NCBI GenBank assembly: GCA_910579175.1
Contig: CAJTTB010000014.1
Location: forward strand, 3,246-67,245
Reading direction: 5' to 3'
Origin: an uncultured Oscillospiraceae bacterium
GTDB taxonomy: Bacteria > Bacillota > Clostridia > Oscillospirales > Ruminococcaceae
DNA: 64,000 nt
In this document: in pieces, positions 36,744-43,792 of the stretch
Layout of the letters: every line of letters begins with the position of its first letter
Position numbering within the stretch: the stretch's first letter is position 1
The notes under the pieces: generated by a model
What the model was told of the DNA's origin: nothing
Seen by the model: the letters and a program-made list of their open reading frames with translations, nothing else
Database searches by the model: none
Translations under genes and position numbers: made by a program

Positions 36744-37697
36744 TTAGAATGTTGTCATATGCTTACTAATGTTATTATATAATGTATTTGCTCTTAATTT
36801 GAATATGTCTCTTACACCTTGTGTACTCACAATCTTTCTAGCTATATTTTGTGCTTCTATAATATATTCCCTCTTAGCTTTAATAACTCTTGCTGCATCA
36901 GTTATTATTCTATCTGATTCTGATTTACTATCTAGTGCATGATCAAAATCATACAAAGGTGCCATACAAATATATTTCCCAGTATCTGTGCTTCTTAACC
37001 AACCAAAGTTTCCTGCATGTCTATCTCCATTTCCTATGATGGCGTCTATTATCAGCATTCTTATACCATCAACACCAAACAAATTCTCTATTGTATCTTC
37101 ATCAAAATCATCTGGGTCTAACCTACCAGACTGATCTGCTTGTTCAAGCATCAAATTTATGTTTGTTATATTCTCTACTGCTATTCCATTTGGAGTCAAT
37201 TGAATATTAACTGACCTTATATTGCACAGTTTGCATATATTTGTTGCTTCATATTCTATCTGCGTCTCTTGTCCATATTTTAATAGTGTTGACCTATTAA
37301 TCCACTCTTTTCTTAAATACCCACCTACATACAGTGTTGGTATACTTTGCCCTGAAGTATACTCCCCTATTCCCTTCCAAAACTCAGCATGATAAGGACT
37401 TACCGACTCAAAAACTAATTGTATTGTATCATCTTTTATCCAATAACAATCACTCAAACTTAATGCATGAGTCTCATTATTTATGCTTATCCTATTGCCT
37501 TGTCCAAATGCTACACCTTTTAATTGTCTTGCTAATGTATTTGTATTGCTGCTATATCTTAGTTTTAACCAAATTTTAAATGTATACTTATTTGCACCGT
37601 GCATTAACATATATCCTGGAAGTAAATTCTCATTATAAATCTGCTCAGTATCTATATTATATACTGGATTGTTTTTACAATATAATACTTTTGACAT
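36744..37697 (-). CDS. HipA-like Ser/Thr kinase domain protein
   Basis: A 317-residue soluble protein with the HipA catalytic signatures GNGDRHAGN (residues 222-230; catalytic Asp225, metal ligand Asn230) and PLYDFDHAL (247-255; metal-binding Asp250). The first 180 residues do not show the usual HipA N-domain, so it belongs to the CtkA/short HipA-like group. Many such kinases are toxins or defence effectors. Codon use is much more AT-rich than its neighbours. No HipB antitoxin is adjacent, only a gene remnant just upstream. A GGGAGG ribosome binding site precedes the ATG. Confidence 0.8.
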   Translation of the reverse strand: MSKVLYCKNNPVYNIDTEQIYNENLLPGYMLMHGANKYTFKIWLKLRYSSNTNTLARQLKGVAFGQGNRISINNETHALSLSDCYWIKDDTIQLVFESVSPYHAEFWKGIGEYTSGQSIPTLYVGGYLRKEWINRSTLLKYGQETQIEYEATNICKLCNIRSVNIQLTPNGIAVENITNINLMLEQADQSGRLDPDDFDEDTIENLFGVDGIRMLIIDAIIGNGDRHAGNFGWLRSTDTGKYICMAPLYDFDHALDSKSESDRIITDAARVIKAKREYIIEAQNIARKIVSTQGVRDIFKLRANTLYNNISKHMTTF

Positions 37698-37748
37698 AAC
37701 CTAATTGCCTCCCTCTTATGCCTTACTAAATAATGGATGTTGTTCCAT

Positions 37749-37864
37749 TATTCTAAGCCGTATAGCCTACCACCATTCACCCTATCATATGCATTTATTG
37801 CCTTGAAATAGTTAATGCCATTATTTACACAAGAGTAAACACACGCTAATGCTTCAAGTACTAT
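37749..37864 (-). pseudogene. Truncated upstream partner of the HipA-like gene (3' remnant)
   Basis: On the minus strand a frame reads VLEALACVYSCVNNG, then INYFKAINAYDRVNGGRLYGLE and stops at 37749, about 50 bases before the kinase gene. It looks like the C-terminus of a small protein, with plausible codon use, but it is joined at its 5' side to repeat copy B and has no start codon of its own. It may be the remnant of an antitoxin or partner gene cut by the repeat. The family is not recognised. Confidence 0.45.
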
Positions 37865-38018
37865 CTCCCAATTTCTGTCCGTGTTTGGATGGTTATCTTC
37901 GATTGAAAGATTTCTTTCAATGCTGGACAGGGAGGTACCCAGTACTTAGTTGGTTTCCCTTCTAAGATACTTTTATTTCCTTGGATGCTTGATTAGCAAT
38001 TCAAAAGAAAATCGGGAT
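37865..38018 (+). repeat. MITE-like repeat, copy B (right of the HipA island)
   Basis: A 154-bp copy of the element at 36466-36624, same orientation, ending 3 bases from the lysA stop codon. It lacks a 5-base insertion of copy A near its right end. The ATTGAAAG/CTTTCAAT hairpin is intact; the second hairpin is weaker (CTGG/CCAG). Confidence 0.8.
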
Positions 38019-38021
38019 ATA

Positions 38022-39320
38022 TTATATATCAAAACGTGTTAAATCTTCTAATGTCTCTCTTCTAACAACCTCTTTTGCCACTCCACCAGATACCATAATC
38101 ACTGCTGGTTTGGCTACTCGATTATAATGAGAGGACATCGCATAATTATAAGCCCCTGTAGCACATACTGCCAAAATATCTCCCACCTGTGCGGACTGCA
38201 ATTTGATGTGTTCTCCCAATAAATCGCCACTTTCACAACACCTGCCCGCAACGGTAACTGTGTCATCTTTTGGCGCGTCAGCTCGATTGGCAATCAAAAA
38301 ATTGTACTCTGCCTGATAGAGTGCATAACGTGGATTATCTGTCATACCGCCATCCACTGCAAGATACTTGCGTATATTCGGAATCTCCTTGATATTTCCC
38401 ACTGTATAAAGGGTAATTCCAGCAGGTCCCACAATGCTTCTCCCCGGTTCAATGATAATATAGGGCAATGGTAGACCTAACTCTGTCGCTTTTTTCTTGA
38501 CTACTTCGGAAACGCGCTTCATATAACAGTCATAAGCCACTGGGTCATCAGAATCCGTATATTGAATCCCAAATCCGCCCCCTAAATTTAAGGTCTTTAG
38601 GGAAAAGTCCAAGGTCGTTTGAACCTCTGCAATCAAAGAAAGCATCACTTCAGCCGCATGTTCAAATGGATCAATATCAAAAATCTGAGAACCAATATGA
38701 CAATGGATTCCATCTAATACAATATGCGGAAGTTGTATCGCCTGTTTGATTGCCTCCATTGCCAATCCCAACTCAATTGCCAGACCAAATTTAGAATCCA
38801 ACTGACCTGTGCGAATAAATTGATGGGTATGTGCATCAATTCCGGGAGTTACCCTTAATAAAATAACCGCTTTTTTGCCCATATTACCCGCTAAATCATT
38901 GAGTAAGTGGAGTTCAGATAAATTATCCACCACAATTCTACCAACGCCACACTCCAGTGCATACTCCAGTTCTTGAGGTGTCTTATTATTGCCATGATAA
39001 CAAATTTTTTCTACAGGAAAATCAACACTCATTGCAGTATAAAGCTCACCCATTGAAACAACATCGGTGCCAATTCCCTCTTCTTTTGCAATACGATACA
39101 TCTGTTTGCAGCAAAATGCCTTAGAAGCATAACACACCAAACCTGCACCCTGATAGTATTCTTCTATAGAATGCCGAAATTGTCGACAATGATCGCGTAT
39201 TTTATCCTCATCCATCACAAATAAAGGTGTGTGAAACTGCTCTGCCAATTCTATGGTATCTACCCCTCCAATGGTCAGATGATGTTGTTGATTGATTCCA
39301 AGATGATCTGATACAAACAT
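38022..39320 (-). CDS. lysA: Diaminopimelate decarboxylase
   Basis: A 432-residue fold-III PLP enzyme for the last step of lysine synthesis. The PLP lysine is in VCYASKAFCC near residue 67; HCHIGSQIFD, LGGGFGIQY, EPGRSIVGPAG and CESGDLLGE are the family motifs. ATG 39320 follows GAAAGGAGCATAAA. It is last in a lon-ysxC-lysA transcript and uses the product of ddh. Confidence 0.96.
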   Translation of the reverse strand: MFVSDHLGINQQHHLTIGGVDTIELAEQFHTPLFVMDEDKIRDHCRQFRHSIEEYYQGAGLVCYASKAFCCKQMYRIAKEEGIGTDVVSMGELYTAMSVDFPVEKICYHGNNKTPQELEYALECGVGRIVVDNLSELHLLNDLAGNMGKKAVILLRVTPGIDAHTHQFIRTGQLDSKFGLAIELGLAMEAIKQAIQLPHIVLDGIHCHIGSQIFDIDPFEHAAEVMLSLIAEVQTTLDFSLKTLNLGGGFGIQYTDSDDPVAYDCYMKRVSEVVKKKATELGLPLPYIIIEPGRSIVGPAGITLYTVGNIKEIPNIRKYLAVDGGMTDNPRYALYQAEYNFLIANRADAPKDDTVTVAGRCCESGDLLGEHIKLQSAQVGDILAVCATGAYNYAMSSHYNRVAKPAVIMVSGGVAKEVVRRETLEDLTRFDI

Positions 39321-39341
39321 TTTATGCTCCTTTCTCTGAAA

Positions 39342-39941
39342 TCACTGTGAAATGGATTCTTCGCAAACTTCACAGATAATCGTCTTGATTTCTTCTACTC
39401 CTGTACCCTTTTGCGCAGAGAATGGTACCATGGTGATCTCCTCTCCGCAAGGCAATTCTGTCACAATCTGTTGTAAGCGCTGCTGTGTTTGTGTTTTATT
39501 AAGTTTATCCGCTTTGGTCAATAGAATGATAAATGGAAATTCATATTCAATTAAATATTGCACCATATCAATATCCTGTTTGGAAGGAGGATGACGCATA
39601 TCAATCAGTTGTACTACCAAAGCAATTTTGCGCTCATCTCCAAAATATTTCTCCATCAGTTTTGCCCAACGTTGTTTTTCAGATTTTGCCACCTTCGCAT
39701 AACCATAACCTGGAAGATCCACAAAGTCTACCCGTTCATTTACATCATAAAAATTAATGGTGGCTGTTTTTCCGGGAACTGCGGAAACCCTCGCGAGAGA
39801 TTTTCGATTTAAAATTTTATTGATTGCTGAAGATTTCCCCACATTAGATCGCCCAGAAAAGACAATTTCTAGTTTATCCGATTTGGGAAGCTGACTGGAT
39901 AAGCCATAAGCAATGCGAAAATCTGCCTTGCTGTAATTCAC
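39342..39941 (-). CDS. ysxC: Ribosome biogenesis GTP-binding protein YsxC/EngB
   Basis: A 199-residue essential GTPase for 50S assembly. G motifs: GRSNVGKSS near residue 30, DLPGYG, and TKADKL, with SAQKGTG for base recognition. The start is a GTG at 39941 after AAGGGGATACTTT. It directly follows lon, an arrangement shared with B. subtilis. Confidence 0.95.
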   Translation of the reverse strand: MNYSKADFRIAYGLSSQLPKSDKLEIVFSGRSNVGKSSAINKILNRKSLARVSAVPGKTATINFYDVNERVDFVDLPGYGYAKVAKSEKQRWAKLMEKYFGDERKIALVVQLIDMRHPPSKQDIDMVQYLIEYEFPFIILLTKADKLNKTQTQQRLQQIVTELPCGEEITMVPFSAQKGTGVEEIKTIICEVCEESISQ

Positions 39942-39972
39942 AAAGTATCCCCTTTCTTGATAAAACCACTTG

Positions 39973-42393
39973 TCAGTTTATATTTAATACTTCAGAAAGA
40001 TTTTTTTCCTCTTTGATTAAAACCATTTCTGTATGATCAGGTTCTTGTTTCTTTTTTACCAATGCGACGTCTAATACCTCTTGAATGGTTTTCACCGGAA
40101 CAAATTTTAAATTTTCCTTGATAATATCATCAAACTCTGCAATGTCTGCCTTGTTGCCGTGTGGAATAATAACAGTTTTAATTCCAGCGCGAAAAGCTGC
40201 AATTGATTTTTCTTTTAATCCACCAATTGGAAGCACTCTACCACGCAATGAAATTTCTCCAGTCATGGCGACATCGTTGCGCACCTCAATATTGGAAAGT
40301 GCAGAAACGAGTGCAGTCGTTATTGTCACACCTGCGGAAGGACCATCTTTTGGGACAGCTCCTTCTGGAGCGTGGATATGCAGGTCTTTATTTTTATAAA
40401 ATTCTGGGTCAATTTGATAATTTTTTGCAATGCTGCGCACATAGCTCACCGCTAGATTTGCAGATTCCTTCATAATATCCCCTAGATTTCCGGTCACCTG
40501 AATCTTTCCTGTTCCCTCTAATATAATGGCTTCGATTTCAAGTGTCTCTCCACCCACAGAAGTCCAAGCCAAGCCAGTCACCTGACCTACTTGGTTTTCC
40601 TCTGGTATTTCAGATACAGCATATTTTTTTGGTCCTAACATCTCTTGCAGTGCCTTGTTGTGAATGGTTAATTTTTTATAGTCTGCTCCATCACTGACCT
40701 TTTTCTTTGCCGTTTTTCGACAAATACTTGCGATGGAACGTTCTAATTTACGCACACCTGCTTCACGGGTATAGCGGTCAATCAACGTATAAATTCCCTC
40801 TGCACTAAAGATCACATCTTTCGCAGTCAAACCGTGTTTTTTAATCTGTTTTGGCACCAGATATTTTTTTGCAATTTGAAATTTTTCTTCTCTGGTATAA
40901 CTGGATAAATCAATTACTTCCATACGATCTAATAATGGTGCTGGAATGGTTGATAGGTCGTTTGCAGTGGTGATAAACAATACTTCACTTAAATCAAATG
41001 GAACTTCAATATAATGGTCGCGAAATGCGTTATTTTGTTCGCTATCCAACACCTCTAGCATTGCAGCTGATGGGTCACCTCGAAAATCAGAGCCCATTTT
41101 ATCAATTTCATCCAATAATATCAAGGGATTGCGACTTTTTGCCTGTTTGAGTGCATTGATAATGCGTCCAGGCATTGCGCCAATATAGGTTTTGCGATGC
41201 CCTCGAATATCAGATTCATCCCTTACACCGCCCAATGATAGACGCACATAACGCCTTCCAAGCGTTTCAGCGATACTCTTTCCAATCGAAGTTTTACCAA
41301 CACCCGGAGGACCTACCAGACAGATAATTTGTCCTTTGATGTCTGGCGCTAATTTGCGCACTGCCAACAGCTCTAAGATGCGCTCTTTTACCTTTTTCAG
41401 CCCATAATGATCGCGATCTAAAATGCGCTTTGCTTTGCGAATGTCCAATACATCTTTTGTATAATTATCCCAAGGAAGCTCCAAACAGGCTTCCAAATAG
41501 GTGCGTACCACGTTGGCTTCTTGTGAACTTGCAGGCATGCGATAGAGTTTTTCCGCTTCTTTGTATAATTTTTCCTTTGTTTCTTCTGACATATGCTTGA
41601 TATCGGCAATCTGTTCCATGATTTCAGTGGCGTCGTCCTGTCCAAAATCGCCTTCTCCAAGTTGTCCTTGAATGACGCGCAGTTGCTCTCTTAAATAATA
41701 TTCACGGTGATTTTTATCTATCTGTTCACGAACCTGTTCATAAATATCATGTTCAATGGATAAGACTTCTGTTTCTTTTTCTAGTATCTGTGCCAATAAG
41801 GTCAAACGCTTATAAATATTATTAGCTTCCAATAATCTTTGACGGTCTTCATAGGAAAACTGAACATGAAACATAATGCCCAAAAACAATTCTTCTGGGT
41901 CATCCTCATTTAATATCTCCAGCAAAACTTCTTTAGACATTTTTGGAAGCAACTCACTGTAATTATCAAATACCAATTTTACAACGCGTATCATTGCTTC
42001 CATTTCCTGTTCTGTCACCTTTACACGTGTTGACAGCGGTGCATTTTTTAGTTCAAATTCAAAAAAAGGTTCTTCGCTAATAATCTCTGTTATCTTGGCG
42101 CGATATTCTCCCTGTACCAAAACGCGTACTGTGCTGTCTTGTGTTCTCAACATCTGTTTAATGGTTGCGACCATACCATATTTATACAAATCACTTGCAC
42201 TTGGATTTTCATCAATTACATCTCTTTGTGCCACCAAAAAAATTTTTTTATCCGTCTCCATAGCCGCTTGCAGCGCTAAAATAGAACATTTTCTCCCCAC
42301 ATCAAAATGTAGATTCATATCCTCAAATAATACCAGCCCACGCATTGCAAGTGCAGGCATTACCAGTGTTTTATCGGTCTTTATAGCACCCAT
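39973..42393 (-). CDS. lon: ATP-dependent protease Lon
   Basis: An 806-residue AAA+ protease. The N-terminal LON substrate domain spans about 1-205, followed by a coiled region, the AAA+ module with Walker A GPPGVGKTS and Walker B LILLDEIDKM, and the protease domain with the Ser of KDGPSAGVT and a later Lys dyad. ATG 42393 (MGAIK) is preferred because GGAGGAAATTGAGGTT precedes it; an in-frame ATG six codons upstream (42411) overlaps this site. A palindrome lies directly upstream. Confidence 0.95.
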   Translation of the reverse strand: MGAIKTDKTLVMPALAMRGLVLFEDMNLHFDVGRKCSILALQAAMETDKKIFLVAQRDVIDENPSASDLYKYGMVATIKQMLRTQDSTVRVLVQGEYRAKITEIISEEPFFEFELKNAPLSTRVKVTEQEMEAMIRVVKLVFDNYSELLPKMSKEVLLEILNEDDPEELFLGIMFHVQFSYEDRQRLLEANNIYKRLTLLAQILEKETEVLSIEHDIYEQVREQIDKNHREYYLREQLRVIQGQLGEGDFGQDDATEIMEQIADIKHMSEETKEKLYKEAEKLYRMPASSQEANVVRTYLEACLELPWDNYTKDVLDIRKAKRILDRDHYGLKKVKERILELLAVRKLAPDIKGQIICLVGPPGVGKTSIGKSIAETLGRRYVRLSLGGVRDESDIRGHRKTYIGAMPGRIINALKQAKSRNPLILLDEIDKMGSDFRGDPSAAMLEVLDSEQNNAFRDHYIEVPFDLSEVLFITTANDLSTIPAPLLDRMEVIDLSSYTREEKFQIAKKYLVPKQIKKHGLTAKDVIFSAEGIYTLIDRYTREAGVRKLERSIASICRKTAKKKVSDGADYKKLTIHNKALQEMLGPKKYAVSEIPEENQVGQVTGLAWTSVGGETLEIEAIILEGTGKIQVTGNLGDIMKESANLAVSYVRSIAKNYQIDPEFYKNKDLHIHAPEGAVPKDGPSAGVTITTALVSALSNIEVRNDVAMTGEISLRGRVLPIGGLKEKSIAAFRAGIKTVIIPHGNKADIAEFDDIIKENLKFVPVKTIQEVLDVALVKKKQEPDHTEMVLIKEEKNLSEVLNIN

Positions 42394-42411
42394 AACCTCA
42401 ATTTCCTCCAT

Positions 42412-42437
42412 ATTAATGCAATCGAGTTTGCATTAAT
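42412..42437. repeat. 26-bp palindrome immediately upstream of lon
   Basis: ATTAATGCAA and TTGCATTAAT (10 perfect base pairs) flank a 6-base centre and end right before the lon ribosome binding site. It differs from CIRCE and CtsR sites. It can be an operator, or an mRNA hairpin close to the Shine-Dalgarno sequence. Confidence 0.65.
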
Positions 42438-42739
42438 TTCTTAACCCATAGACAATTAAAATTTATTTTTATTGATATCCTATGCGATCTGTTTGATTTA
42501 CCAAATATTTATTGTCTAAACTGCATTCCATTATAATCCTATCAGATAAATAACTCATTGTATCCAGTCCATGAGTTTATTATTTTATTTATAACCTACT
42601 TATATGATAAGCATTTGCAACCTTTGGTTTACCATTCCTACCATCCGTCATATCTGTATGTTTGATAACTGTATTTTAAACACAATCAAAGGTATCTATC
42701 CATAAAAGAATTTTTTGAATCCTGCATTTTTATTGTTTT

Positions 42740-42768
42740 ATTATACAAAATGAATCACATTTTGACAA
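42740..42768 (-). promoter_or_regulatory. Candidate promoter of lon-ysxC-lysA
   Basis: On the minus strand TTGTCA (42768-42763), 17 bases, TATAAT (42745-42740). It implies a leader of about 340 bases. Confidence 0.6.
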
Positions 42769-42944
42769 GTACTCAAAATAGGCAAAATTTTTAGTAATTC
42801 CAACATAAAAATGTAATAGATACCACTTTTTTGATATCATATAAAAACATCTCAAAAAATTCATATTTCATTCATATTATACATAATTATTTTTCATACA
42901 ATAAAATAAATTAAATGAACTTATGAAAAAACAAGGAGTTATTT

Positions 42945-43595
42945 ATGAAAAATCCCCAATATCTTCCCTCTTATACCATTGGAGAAGAAATCGCTAATTC
43001 TATTACACATGGGATTGGCAGTTTGCTTTCAATTGCCGGCTGTGTAATTTTAATCATTTTTGCAGCATTTACCAGCAACCCCTATAAAATTGTCAGCGCC
43101 TGTGTTTTTGGAGCCAGTCTTATCATACTCTTTACAATGTCTACATTATATCACTCCTTTACCAATCAACGTGTAAAATTTCTATTTCGTATCTTTGATC
43201 ACAGTGGTATTTTTCTGTTGATCGCTGGCACCTATACACCACTCACCTTGGTATCCTTACACGGCTTCTTGGGCTGGACACTCTTTGGTATCGTTTGGCT
43301 TTGTGCCGCTTTTGGAATTGTTTTAAATGCCATTGGTATTGAACGCTTTAAACGCATCTGTATGATTTCTTATATTGGCAGTGGTTGGTGTGTTATCTTC
43401 GCCTTTATTCCACTTATGAAAAAAATCTCATTGGGTGGGTCTTTGTTCTTGTTGGCAGGTGGATTATTTTATACCGTTGGACTGCTATTTTACCGCAAAA
43501 AGGATATGCAGTATATGCATTCTGTCTGGCATGTTTTTGTATTATTTGGTGCTATACTCCATTATTTATGTATTTTATTCTACGTAATTCACTAA
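42945..43595 (+). CDS. Hemolysin III family (YqfA/PAQR) membrane protein
   Basis: A 216-residue integral membrane protein with seven hydrophobic helices. Family motifs are SITHGIGSLLSI in the first helix, STLYHSF, FRIFDHSGIFLLIAGTYTP, and a late HSVWHVFVLFGAILHY; the conserved His and Asp residues are presumed metal ligands. Despite the name, a haemolytic role is doubtful and membrane-fluidity or hydrolase roles are proposed. AAGGAG precedes the ATG. Confidence 0.9.
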   Translation: MKNPQYLPSYTIGEEIANSITHGIGSLLSIAGCVILIIFAAFTSNPYKIVSACVFGASLIILFTMSTLYHSFTNQRVKFLFRIFDHSGIFLLIAGTYTPLTLVSLHGFLGWTLFGIVWLCAAFGIVLNAIGIERFKRICMISYIGSGWCVIFAFIPLMKKISLGGSLFLLAGGLFYTVGLLFYRKKDMQYMHSVWHVFVLFGAILHYLCILFYVIH

Positions 43596-43631
43596 ATTCT
43601 CGACATTTTTACGAATATCTTTCTATTTCAA

Positions 43632-43660
43632 TTTACTTCATCTTTATCTTATGATATAAT
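43632..43660 (+). promoter_or_regulatory. Candidate promoter of the glycosyltransferase gene
   Basis: TTTACT (43632-43637), 17 bases, TATAAT (43655-43660). It lies upstream of the terminator at 43719-43758, so the terminator would be inside this transcript's leader. Confidence 0.5.
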
Positions 43661-43718
43661 AGTTGCTTAGATTAAATACCCGTTTTATAAGCAAGATATA
43701 TACAAACAACATAACATG

Positions 43719-43758
43719 ACAAGAATAAGAATCTATTTTTGAGATATCTTATTCTTGT
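43719..43758 (+). terminator. Terminator between hemolysin III and glycosyltransferase genes
   Basis: ACAAGAATAAGA pairs perfectly with TCTTATTCTTGT (12 bp), followed by GTTTTTTAT. It ends 35 bases before the glycosyltransferase start codon. It may end the hemolysin III transcript or attenuate the next gene. Confidence 0.8.
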
Positions 43759-43792
43759 GTTTTTTATAGAATAGAAAGGAATGATTTCAATC

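Larger units (their letters stand above)
42394..42944. other. Long divergent gap between lon and the hemolysin III gene
   Basis: This 551-base AT-rich region holds the lon promoter (42740-42768), a leader of about 340 bases, and the palindrome at 42412-42437. I see no gene and no known riboswitch. Repeated TTTTT and AAAA tracts dominate the part near the hemolysin III gene. Confidence 0.45.

Noticed and set aside
36744..37697. Classical hipBA toxin-antitoxin pair
   Set aside because: No HTH-type HipB gene is adjacent; only a C-terminal remnant of an unrecognised small protein lies upstream.
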